This document shows positions 1-7,888 of a stretch of 64,000 nucleotides of DNA, one piece after another. The DNA is from UBA11986 sp031402435. Its GTDB lineage: Bacteria > Bacteroidota > Ignavibacteria > UBA10030 > UBA6906. The position numbers were made by a program, and so were the translations under genes. The notes beneath the pieces were generated by a model, which had not been told where the DNA came from, did not search any database, and worked only from the letters and a program-made list of their open reading frames with translations. Every line of letters begins with the position of its first letter. The first letter of the stretch is position 1. The stretch covers positions 11,049 through 75,048 of the forward strand of contig JANNSJ010000039.1 of assembly GCA_031402435.1 (NCBI GenBank), given 5' to 3'.

Positions 1-1
1 A

Positions 2-3000
2 TTGGGTGCCAATCATACTTTTTCACACACCCTCGAGGGTAGCGGTGTGAATAAGGAAGTTGGTTCGGGAATCACCATTATGGGTTATGCGGGTATCACA
101 TCCCGGGATGTAGCCCCGCATTCCATTGATATTTTTCATGAAGCTTCAATTGCCCAGATCCAGTCCAATTTATCCACGAAGACGTGTCCGGTCACAACAA
201 GCATTACTGCTAATAATGCAACTCCTGTTGTTGCAGGGGTCAGCAATTATATCATTCCGATCAGTACTCCGTTTGCACTCACCGGTTCGGCAACTGATGC
301 AAATGGCGATCCGTTAACGTATTGTTGGGAGCAAAATGATAATGCAACAACATCAGGAGCAAACAGTGTTGCATCTCCCACCAAAGCGACCGGTCCAAAC
401 TGGCTATCATTTAGTCCTACAGCGTCTCCCACCAGGCTGTTTCCCAAATTATCAACGATCCTGTCTGGTTTGCTCGTAACTCCTGTGTTACCTGGCGGTG
501 ATGCAGGTACAAACATAGAGGCATTAAGTTCAGTTTCGAGGACGTTAAACTTCAGGTTAACTGTCAGGGACAATAGTCCTTATGTTGCGGGTGTAAAAGT
601 GGGTCAAACCCAACTTACGGATATGACCGTTACAGTTACCAACACTTCAGGTCCATTTCAGGTAACGTCGCCTAATACGAATGTATCATGGGCGGGTGGT
701 TCAGTCCAGACAATTACATGGAACCAAACTAACACTACTCTTGCACCCGTGAGTTGTGCCAACGTCAAGATATCATTGTCCACAGATGGTGGGACAACTT
801 TCCCGACCGTTATATCGGCAAGTACAGCGAACGACGGCTCTGAAGTAGTAACAATACCTGCAGGAGCAACTACAACAGCAAGGATGAAGGTCGAAGCCGT
901 AGGCAATATATTCTTTGATATTTCCAATACAGATTTCAGCATAACGGCGTCTACTCTCGCAGCCCCCACACTGGTGTTTCCCTCTGATAATGTCACGCAA
1001 CAACCTGTGTCACTGACGATTCGATGGAATACTGTGGCAACTGCGACTTCGTACAGACTTCAGGTCGGAACTGATTCCACGTTTGCAGGCGGATTGGTGG
1101 TGAACGATTCCACGCTCACTGATACCTCGCGCGTTGTGAGTGGGCTGAACACAAACACGAAGTACTTCTGGCGTGTCAATGCCAAGAATGGAACAAACAC
1201 CAGTTCGTATTCATCATTGAGAAGATTTACAACTATAGCCCCACCCTCAGCAGTTTCGCTTGTTTCACCAGTTGACAACGTAACAAGCCAGCCTTCGTCC
1301 CTGACGATCCGATGGAACACCGCGGCGACTGCGCTGTCCTATAGACTTCAGGTGGCCACAGACTCGACGTTTGTCAGCGGGTTCGTTGTCAATGATTCCA
1401 CGATTTCTGATACCTCGGCGCTTGTCAGCGGATTGTCGCTCAACACCAAATATTTCTGGCGCGTACGCGGGCAGAATGGCGCGGGCAATGGAGCGTCCTC
1501 CGCGATAAGGAGATTTACCACACTCGCCCCGCCTGCCGCAGTGGCTCTTGTTTCGCCGGCTGATAACGTAACAGGACAAGCAGCGTCGCTCACTGTTCGA
1601 TGGAATGTTACATCAACTGCCATATCATACAGACTTCAGGTTTCTTCTGATTCAACGTTTGCCGGTGGGTTTGTTGTGAACGATTCTACAATTGTTGATA
1701 CATCATCAGTCGTTAGCGGATTGTCACTCAATACGAGATATTTCTGGCGTGTCTGCGGGCAGAATGCCGCGGGTAACGGAGCGTTCTCAGTGCTGAGGAG
1801 ATTTACTACACTTGCTCCTCCTGCCGCAGTGGCTCTTGTTTCGCCGGCTGATAACGTAACAGGACAAGCAGCATCGTTAACTGTTCGGTGGAACTCCACC
1901 GCAACAGCAACGGCGTACAGACTGCAGGTATCTTCCGACTCGATGTTTGCCGGCGGATTTGTTGTGAACGATTCTACAATTGTTGATACCTCGTCAGTCC
2001 TCAATGGGCTGCTGCTCAATACGCGTTATTTCTGGCGAGTCAGTGGCGAGAATGCAGCTGGAATCGGTGGGTGGTCCTCGTTGCGAAGGTTCACTACGCT
2101 AGCGCCTCCTGCTGCCGTAACTCTTGTTTCGCCGGCTGACAATGCAACCGGGCAGTCATCGTCTCTCACTGTTCGATGGAATGCCACTTCAACAGCAACG
2201 TCGTACATCCTTCAGGTTTCTTCCGATTCAACGTTTGGCGGGGGATTGGTTGTGAATGACTCTACAGCTACGGATACATTTCGGTTAGCCAGTGGCTTCT
2301 CGTACAATACTGTTTACTTCTGGCGTGTCAGCGGTGTGAATGCGGCGGGAATCGGAGGATGGTCATCGATCAGAAGGTTCACAACGCTTGTGCCTCCAGC
2401 GGCGGCAACGTTGGTGTCACCAATTGACGACGCGGCCGGGCAATTGCAATCTCTCATACTCCGATGGCGATTGACATCCGGTGCAACTTCGTACGCTGTT
2501 CAACTTTCGGCGGACTCCACGTTCACCGGTGGTTTGATCGTAAATGATTCAACGCTTACGGACACATTGCGTCCTGTAAGCGGACTTGGTACTTCAACGT
2601 CATACTTTTGGCGTGTACGGGCTTTAAATGTCGCGGGCAGCGGGCCATGGTCACCGGTATGGAAATTTACGACAGTATTTCCTCCAGCAACGATTGTTCT
2701 TGTCTCACCGATAGATGATGCTCAGGTATCAACCAACAGCGTTGCGTTGGTATGGCAGACTGGCGGGCCAATTGTGACGAACTACTGGGTTGAATGGTCA
2801 AGTGACTCCACGTTTGCAAGCGCATTCCGGGATTCAACAGTCATCGATACATCGTTCGTTGCAGGACCGCTTGCGGACACAACTCTCTATTGGTGGAGGG
2901 CAAAAGCAAAAAATGTTGCAGGGTGGGGTACATTTAGTTCAACTAGGAAATTCACGACTGCATTTGAGGTGACGGTCTGTGTTCCGTTACAGAATTCGTG

Positions 3001-3475
3001 GAATCTCGTTTCGTTGCCTGTTGAAGTCGCGAACGACTCCTCGGCCCATTTGTTCAACCAATGTCCGGGATGTCCGTTCACGTACATTCCGGGCTCAGGT
3101 TACGTTCAAGACTGCAGTCTCCATATAGGCTCCGGGTATTGGCTCAAGTGTACTTCGAGTAGTCCGTGCATAACCGGTTCTCCTGTTCTACTGGATTCCA
3201 TTCCGGTGGTTGCGGGATGGAACCTCATCGGATCAATCTCGGTGCCATTGAATACATCGGCTGTCTCAACAGTTCCTTCTGGTATTGTCAGTTCGAACTA
3301 TTTCGGGTATCTGGCAGGTTACACTTCAGTTACCACTCTGTCACCGGGTGGTGCATACTGGGTGAAGGTTTCGCAGGCGGGGGTGATCATTCTTGATGGG
3401 ACCGGCTCAATTGTCGCACGACCGCAGGCAACGCCCCGGACAACACAGTCATCGCAAGGACTTAAGATGAAGTAA
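2..3475 (+). CDS. Secreted M12B-like zinc metalloprotease with fibronectin-III repeats, 5' partial
   Basis: The gene enters from before the window. The first visible residues, GANHTF, match the end of the reprolysin/metzincin zinc motif HExxHxxGxxH, and I-M-G-Y about 20 residues later fits the Met-turn, so only the last part of the catalytic domain is present. A beta-rich region follows (visible residues about 60-320), then seven fibronectin-III-like repeats of about 95 residues (about 320-975), each containing a Y-F-W-R-V core. The last 170 residues carry two W-N-L-V/I motifs and a C-P-G-C pair, a module that also occurs in the T9SS protein at 44572. The protein ends in K-M-K without the N-Y-P-N-P-F sorting core seen in its neighbours. 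It probably acts outside the cell on proteins. Protease identity is inferred from a short stretch; the repeat region is clear. Confidence 0.8.
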   Translation: MGANHTFSHTLEGSGVNKEVGSGITIMGYAGITSRDVAPHSIDIFHEASIAQIQSNLSTKTCPVTTSITANNATPVVAGVSNYIIPISTPFALTGSATDANGDPLTYCWEQNDNATTSGANSVASPTKATGPNWLSFSPTASPTRLFPKLSTILSGLLVTPVLPGGDAGTNIEALSSVSRTLNFRLTVRDNSPYVAGVKVGQTQLTDMTVTVTNTSGPFQVTSPNTNVSWAGGSVQTITWNQTNTTLAPVSCANVKISLSTDGGTTFPTVISASTANDGSEVVTIPAGATTTARMKVEAVGNIFFDISNTDFSITASTLAAPTLVFPSDNVTQQPVSLTIRWNTVATATSYRLQVGTDSTFAGGLVVNDSTLTDTSRVVSGLNTNTKYFWRVNAKNGTNTSSYSSLRRFTTIAPPSAVSLVSPVDNVTSQPSSLTIRWNTAATALSYRLQVATDSTFVSGFVVNDSTISDTSALVSGLSLNTKYFWRVRGQNGAGNGASSAIRRFTTLAPPAAVALVSPADNVTGQAASLTVRWNVTSTAISYRLQVSSDSTFAGGFVVNDSTIVDTSSVVSGLSLNTRYFWRVCGQNAAGNGAFSVLRRFTTLAPPAAVALVSPADNVTGQAASLTVRWNSTATATAYRLQVSSDSMFAGGFVVNDSTIVDTSSVLNGLLLNTRYFWRVSGENAAGIGGWSSLRRFTTLAPPAAVTLVSPADNATGQSSSLTVRWNATSTATSYILQVSSDSTFGGGLVVNDSTATDTFRLASGFSYNTVYFWRVSGVNAAGIGGWSSIRRFTTLVPPAAATLVSPIDDAAGQLQSLILRWRLTSGATSYAVQLSADSTFTGGLIVNDSTLTDTLRPVSGLGTSTSYFWRVRALNVAGSGPWSPVWKFTTVFPPATIVLVSPIDDAQVSTNSVALVWQTGGPIVTNYWVEWSSDSTFASAFRDSTVIDTSFVAGPLADTTLYWWRAKAKNVAGWGTFSSTRKFTTAFEVTVCVPLQNSWNLVSLPVEVANDSSAHLFNQCPGCPFTYIPGSGYVQDCSLHIGSGYWLKCTSSSPCITGSPVLLDSIPVVAGWNLIGSISVPLNTSAVSTVPSGIVSSNYFGYLAGYTSVTTLSPGGAYWVKVSQAGVIILDGTGSIVARPQATPRTTQSSQGLKMK
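961..2965 (+). repeat. Tandem DNA repeats encoding seven FN3 domains
   Basis: The protein repeats are mirrored in the DNA, with a unit of about 280-290 bp. The strongest match is a 53-bp stretch identical at 1532-1584 and 1820-1872, 288 bp apart. The outer repeats have diverged further. Such identity suggests recent duplication or gene conversion and is a place where short-read assembly can collapse or expand units. Confidence 0.8.
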
Positions 3476-3563
3476 TGGCGGGGCAGGGGAAGTACGGATT
3501 GAACACAAGCAGGGTATAGCAAACAAGGATCATCAACAAACAATTCATCGGTGTACCGCATTG

Positions 3564-3980
3564 TCAGTTCTGCCTAGCGCCTTCGGCGATCCATGTTCTG
3601 ATTCCGTTGATCTGATTCTGGTTAAGCGGATTGGTATTTATCGGCATCCTCTGTCCTACACTCCCCTGAATGCGAAGAACAAGAACACTTCCATCGGGAT
3701 TTCGCGGGACGACGTTTCCCGGAATAGCGGCGACGGTGTTGAACCATGAGTCCAGTCTCAGCGGGCTTGAATTCTGTGGATTGGCGTCGTGACAACCAGC
3801 GAAAGCGCAGGCTTGGTTGAAGAGCGGCTGAACGTGAACGTCATAGCTCACGCTGTCAACCGGAAAAACAACATTGGAAGGACTTCCTTCCTCGCCACTG
3901 TTTTCATCCTTGCATGATAGCATGACGAACACCAGGCTTAGCACTGCAATGGTTGCATATCTTGCTTGAACTCTCATCAT
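3564..3980 (-). CDS. Lipoprotein with CX4CH haem-type motif
   Basis: The likely start is ATG at 3980, preceded on the minus strand by GGAGATGGGATA; a longer open frame upstream lacks a ribosome site. The 138-residue product has a hydrophobic leader ending in F-V-M-L-S-C, a plausible lipobox. After it comes V-Q-P-L-F then C-A-F-A-G-C-H-D, which resembles the haem site of planctomycete-type cytochrome c domains but with four residues between the cysteines (CX4CH) instead of two. A conserved R-M-P and a C-terminal W-I-x-x-G-A-R-x-N helix also fit that cytochrome fold. The lipoprotein at 31943 carries the same domain. A role as an envelope electron carrier is inferred; the gene stands alone between convergent and divergent neighbours. 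Confidence 0.65.
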   Translation of the reverse strand: MMRVQARYATIAVLSLVFVMLSCKDENSGEEGSPSNVVFPVDSVSYDVHVQPLFNQACAFAGCHDANPQNSSPLRLDSWFNTVAAIPGNVVPRNPDGSVLVLRIQGSVGQRMPINTNPLNQNQINGIRTWIAEGARQN

Positions 3981-4125
3981 TATCCCATCTCCGCTAATCG
4001 ACCCTGTCATAGTTCGGTCATGGTGACTTGAGGTTGACGATCCGCCTTCAACCCGCGACGTTATGGTTTTGCTTCGTTGGCTCGATTCAATGTACACATT
4101 TCTATCGATTACGTTCAAGTCCTTT

Positions 4126-4140
4126 TTTAGTGACACTAAA
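4126..4140. promoter_or_regulatory. Perfect 7-bp dyad in the 3981-4297 intergenic region
   Basis: TTTAGTG-A-CACTAAA is a perfect inverted repeat with a one-base centre. It lies between the divergent lipoprotein gene (start 3980) and dusB (start 4298), in a 317-base stretch with no convincing gene. The shape fits an operator for a dimeric regulator, but nothing identifies the protein. Apart from this and the dusB promoter I see nothing else in the gap. Confidence 0.3.
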
Positions 4141-4262
4141 GCTGCGTCCGGCAACTCATGACGGCCTTTCCGACAAAGGTGCTTGTGGTGAAATGTGAAA
4201 CGCATGTAGTAGGTAGTGAGTTTTCTTTTCAACCTACCGACCGTGGAGTTTCAGAAGTTAGG

Positions 4263-4293
4263 TTGAATCTCGCATGCCTTTTGGGTATCTTTA
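4263..4293 (+). promoter_or_regulatory. Predicted Bacteroidota-type promoter for dusB
   Basis: TTG (4263-4265), 20 bases, then TATCTTTA (4286-4293). The -7 element ends only four bases before the ATG at 4298, so the transcript would be leaderless or nearly so. Confidence 0.5.
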
Positions 4294-4297
4294 ATGT

Positions 4298-5305
4298 ATG
4301 AGGATTGGCAATATTGATATTGACAAAGGCATTCTGCTTGCACCGATGGAAGACGTGACGGATCTCCCGTTCCGCGTTATTTGCAAGCGCCTTGGTGCGG
4401 ACATCGTGTACACCGAATTCGTGAACTCCGAAGGTCTTGTACGTGGCTCGAAGAAGACGCAGCACAAGATGACATTCCGGGAGATGGAACGGCCGATTGG
4501 CATCCAGATTTATGGCGGCGAGATCGCCTCGATGGAAGGTGCAGCACAAATGGCGGAGAGCTTCAACCCTGACCTCATTGATATCAACTGTGGATGCTGG
4601 GTAAAGGATGTTGCTATGCGCGGCGCAGGCGCAGGCTTGCTTCGTGACCTTCCGAAAATGGAAAAGCTTGCCTCCACTGTTGTGAATGCTGTGAAGATCC
4701 CTGTCACGCTCAAGACCCGCCTCGGCTGGGACGCGAACAGCATCCGTATCGTGGAAGTTGCAAAAATGTGCGAGAACATCGGCATCAAGGCGCTGACGGT
4801 GCATTGCAGGACGAGGGATCAGGGGCACAAGGGTTCAGTTGATTACAGCTGGATTCCAAAAATCAAGCAAGCCGTTTCGATTCCGATTATTGTCAACGGC
4901 GATATCGTGACTCCTCAGAACGTAAAAACAGTGTTTGATGAAACCGGCGCCGATGCTGTCATGATCGGACGGGGAGCAGTACTGAACCCGTGGATTTTTC
5001 TTCAGACGAAACACTACCTTGCCACCGGTGAGCTTCTTCCCGAACCGACAGTGGAAGAACGGGTGGCTCTGCTACGTGAACATCTCCAACTCTCAGTTGA
5101 GTATAAAGGTGAACGAGCAGGCGTTATTGAGTTGCGCAAGCACTATTCGGGCTTCCTGCGAGGCTTGCCGCACGTCTCCAAGATTCGCATGGAACTGATG
5201 CAGTTTACTGAAGCCGGGCCAATCCTGGAACATCTGACCAGTTTTCTGGAGCATTACAGCCCAAGTGCCGCCACTGTTGATTCATCAGCAACCGCTGCGG
5301 CATAG
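4298..5305 (+). CDS. dusB: tRNA-dihydrouridine synthase (DusB family)
   Basis: FMN-dependent enzyme that reduces uridine to dihydrouridine in the tRNA D-loop. The 335-residue product shows the TIM-barrel Dus landmarks: A-P-M-E-D-V-T-D near the start, Q-I-Y-G-G, L-K-T-R-L-G-W, V-H-C-R-T-R-D-Q, V-N-G-D-I and the FMN phosphate site D-A-V-M-I-G-R-G. The segment around the catalytic cysteine is I-N-C-G-C-W-V-K, where most Dus proteins have N-x-G-C-P; the active cysteine is kept but the proline is replaced by tryptophan. There is no Shine-Dalgarno sequence before the ATG, which matches the promoter lying almost on top of it. The last 15 residues are low-complexity Ala/Ser/Thr. The family assignment is secure; the B subtype is by general resemblance. 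Confidence 0.92.
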   Translation: MRIGNIDIDKGILLAPMEDVTDLPFRVICKRLGADIVYTEFVNSEGLVRGSKKTQHKMTFREMERPIGIQIYGGEIASMEGAAQMAESFNPDLIDINCGCWVKDVAMRGAGAGLLRDLPKMEKLASTVVNAVKIPVTLKTRLGWDANSIRIVEVAKMCENIGIKALTVHCRTRDQGHKGSVDYSWIPKIKQAVSIPIIVNGDIVTPQNVKTVFDETGADAVMIGRGAVLNPWIFLQTKHYLATGELLPEPTVEERVALLREHLQLSVEYKGERAGVIELRKHYSGFLRGLPHVSKIRMELMQFTEAGPILEHLTSFLEHYSPSAATVDSSATAAA

Positions 5306-5421
5306 TTCCTTTTTCCGATCTCTTCTGAGACCACCATTATCGTGTCACTGAGCCTGGAATTTTTTCCTTCATTCAGGCGTTCAAGTAAGTAACTCATTCT
5401 CACGTTTACCACTGAGCCTGC

Positions 5422-6471
5422 ATGTCATCCTCACCGCGCATACTCGCAATCGGAACATCCAACCCTCCTAACCGATATTCGCAGGGTGAGGTGTATGACT
5501 TTGCAGCACGTCATGTTGAGATGTATCGCAACCCGCGAATCAAGCACATCTTCATGACCAGCGATATCGAGTACAGGCATTTCGCATTCGACATGGCGAC
5601 GCTCGATCCGAACGAATCCGCCGATGACATGCATGAGCGTTTTGCAGAGCACTCGGTGAAGATCTCCAAAGCAGCGATTGACCGTTGCCTTGAACAAGCA
5701 CAACTGACTGCCAAAGACGTCGATTACATTGTTGCCGTTTCTTGTACCGGGTATCTCTGTCCCGGACTTTCAGCAATTCTTATCAAAGAAATGGGAATGC
5801 GGAATGACCTTCAGCGTGCGGACCTCATCGGTATGGGGTGTGCCGGCGCGATGCCGGGGCTGCAGCGTGCATTTGACTATGTGAAGGCCTACCCGGACAA
5901 ACGAGCACTTGTAGTGACAGTGGAGATTTGTTCGGCATGTTATTACATCGATGAATCACTGGAGACTGTTGTTGGCAATGCGATCTGCGGAGATGGAGCA
6001 GCGGCTGTTCTTGTGGCGAATCATGGAGCGGGGAATGGACCGGAGCTGGTTCAGTTTGAAACGTTGATTGAACCGTCGTTCATTGATACGGTAGGGTTCC
6101 AATTCAAAAACGGGAAGCTTCGCATTGTTCTCTCGAAAGACATCCGTGAAGCTGCCGGTGGATTGGCGGCGAAAGTGATCAACACACTTCTTGAGAAAGC
6201 CCGACTGACAAAAGAGGATATTGCGCATTGGGTCGTTCACTCAGGCGGGCGAAAGGTGATTGACAATATCAAAGAAGAAGTTGGTCTGGCGGAGGAGCAA
6301 CTCTGCCACAGCCGGGGTGTGCTGAAGAACTTCGGCAACATGTCATCTCCCACAGTATTGTTTGTATTGAATGAGACGATGACGAGATCGAATCCAAGGT
6401 CGGGTGATCTTGGCGTTATGCTTGCAATGGGCCCGGGCCTTGCTATCGAGGCCGGATTGATTCGTTGGTAA
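5422..6471 (+). CDS. Type III polyketide synthase (chalcone synthase superfamily)
   Basis: The 349-residue protein has the thiolase-fold organisation of type III polyketide synthases, homodimeric enzymes that extend a CoA starter with malonyl-CoA and cyclise the product. The triad is visible: Cys140 in G-M-G-C-A-G-A-M, His273 in V-V-H-S-G-G and Asn306 in N-F-G-N-M-S-S-P. The C-terminal A-M-G-P-G-L-A-I-E loop is present too. Overall it resembles the DpgA-like and alkylresorcinol/alkylpyrone synthase branch more than plant chalcone synthases, but the product cannot be read from sequence. The next gene, 16 bases downstream on the same strand, encodes an FAD oxidoreductase and probably shares the transcript. 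No DpgB, DpgC or DpgD genes are nearby. Confidence 0.9.
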   Translation: MSSSPRILAIGTSNPPNRYSQGEVYDFAARHVEMYRNPRIKHIFMTSDIEYRHFAFDMATLDPNESADDMHERFAEHSVKISKAAIDRCLEQAQLTAKDVDYIVAVSCTGYLCPGLSAILIKEMGMRNDLQRADLIGMGCAGAMPGLQRAFDYVKAYPDKRALVVTVEICSACYYIDESLETVVGNAICGDGAAAVLVANHGAGNGPELVQFETLIEPSFIDTVGFQFKNGKLRIVLSKDIREAAGGLAAKVINTLLEKARLTKEDIAHWVVHSGGRKVIDNIKEEVGLAEEQLCHSRGVLKNFGNMSSPTVLFVLNETMTRSNPRSGDLGVMLAMGPGLAIEAGLIRW

Positions 6472-6487
6472 TTGAACAGGAAGGACT

Positions 6488-7681
6488 ATGGCACAACAAT
6501 TCAAATACATAATAGTCGGTGGAGGACTAGCGGCAGCATCAGCAGTCGAAGGAATCCGGTCACGAGATGATTCCGGTACCATTGCTCTGTTCGGCAGGGA
6601 GAATCGCCTGCCGTACGACAGGCCACCTCTTTCCAAGGGACTCTGGTTCGGCAAAACGACGATGGAAGAATTGCCCGTCCATCCTCAATCATTCTACACA
6701 TCCAACAATGTGCATTTGTTCCTCGGCTCGGAGATCACTGAGTTCGATTCGAAGAAGAACCAGGTTGTAGACAATGAAGGGCATCGCTATACGTACGACC
6801 GGTTGTTGATTGCGACCGGCGGCGTCCCAAGGCGCCTCTCATTCGGCGAGGGTGTTGTTCGATACTACAGAACTGCCGATGACTACCTTCAGTTGCTCGA
6901 AGCTACGAAGACGCTGGATTCCTTTACATTGATTGGCGGCGGATTCATCGGGGCTGAAATGGCCGCGGCGCTTTCGTCGGTGGGTAAACACATCACGATG
7001 ATCTTTCCCGATGATCTTCTTCTGCAGAGGATGTTGCCGAAAGACCTTGCAACGTACGTTACAGACTACTATCGTTCCAAAGAAATTACAATTCTGAATG
7101 GCGATGTTCCGACTGATGCAGTCCGCTCGGGTGGAACGGTGCGTTTGACAACGAGAGAGGGGAAGAAGCTTACCACGGACGTCGCGCTTGTGGCAATAGG
7201 TTTGAATTTGCGCCTCGAGAATGTAAAAAAGGCCGGACTCAAAGTGGAGAACGGCATTATCGTGAACGCGTTCCTCCAAACGTCGGTGCCGAACATTTAT
7301 GCTGCCGGCGATGTTGCAAACTTCCCCGCAAAGTTACTGGACAAGAACATCCGCATTGAACACTGGAACAATGCTCAATCGCAGGGCAAGCATGCGGGCC
7401 TGAATATGGCGGGAGCGAACAAACCGTTCGACTACCTGCCGTATTTCTATTCCGATCTCTTTGATCTTGGCTTCGAAGCCATTGGTGAACTCGATTCACA
7501 ACTGACCATCTATGCTGATTGGCGTGAAGAGTTCCGTGAAGGTGTGGTCTACTATCTTGACAACGGCCTTGTAAAGGGCGTTCTCCTCTGGAATGTATGG
7601 GGCAAGGTTGATAGTGCGCGGGCGTTGATCGAGAGAAAAGAATCATACAGCGATCCCGCGGATCTAGTCGGGATGTTATAG
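6488..7681 (+). CDS. FAD/NAD(P)-dependent oxidoreductase of the ferredoxin-reductase/AIF type
   Basis: The 397-residue protein begins with a Rossmann dinucleotide fold (I-I-V-G-G-G-L-A-A-A-S-A) and the L-P-Y-D-R-P-P-L-S-K segment typical of ferredoxin and rubredoxin reductases. A second nucleotide-binding motif, I-G-G-G-F-I-G-A-E, sits near residue 150, and the FAD-binding I-Y-A-A-G-D-V-A-N motif near residue 270. No redox-active CxxC pair is present, so it is not a thioredoxin- or lipoamide-type disulphide reductase. AGGAAGGACT precedes the ATG. It follows the polyketide synthase with a 16-base gap, suggesting either product oxidation or electron supply to an oxygenase encoded elsewhere; this link is inferred from position only. 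Confidence 0.85.
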   Translation: MAQQFKYIIVGGGLAAASAVEGIRSRDDSGTIALFGRENRLPYDRPPLSKGLWFGKTTMEELPVHPQSFYTSNNVHLFLGSEITEFDSKKNQVVDNEGHRYTYDRLLIATGGVPRRLSFGEGVVRYYRTADDYLQLLEATKTLDSFTLIGGGFIGAEMAAALSSVGKHITMIFPDDLLLQRMLPKDLATYVTDYYRSKEITILNGDVPTDAVRSGGTVRLTTREGKKLTTDVALVAIGLNLRLENVKKAGLKVENGIIVNAFLQTSVPNIYAAGDVANFPAKLLDKNIRIEHWNNAQSQGKHAGLNMAGANKPFDYLPYFYSDLFDLGFEAIGELDSQLTIYADWREEFREGVVYYLDNGLVKGVLLWNVWGKVDSARALIERKESYSDPADLVGML

Positions 7682-7812
7682 AAAAAAGGCGAGGTGTCAC
7701 GGCAGACGCAAAGTTGCCAGGGTATTGTGAACTAAAGAGAAAGCAGAATTCATATTTTCCTCTTCGCGGCTTTGCGTGGCCTATCATATAGACAATCAGC
7801 CTTGCCCGTTTC

Positions 7813-7843
7813 TTGAATCTCACCCCACCTTTCGTTACCTTTG
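7813..7843 (+). promoter_or_regulatory. Predicted Bacteroidota-type promoter for polX
   Basis: TTG (7813-7815), 20 bases, then TACCTTTG (7836-7843), an exact match to the Bacteroidota TAnnTTTG -7 element. The box ends 45 bases before the polX ATG. Confidence 0.6.
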
Positions 7844-7888
7844 TCATGTTCATCGCCCACGCTACCGCATATTTCTTCCTCATCGTTC

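Noticed and set aside
961..2965. Possible CRISPR-like array because of regular repeats
   Set aside because: The unit is about 285 bp, in frame, and codes for FN3 domains; there are no short repeats with unique spacers.
4229..4828. 199-codon open frame on the minus strand
   Set aside because: It is antisense to dusB, whose motifs are clear.
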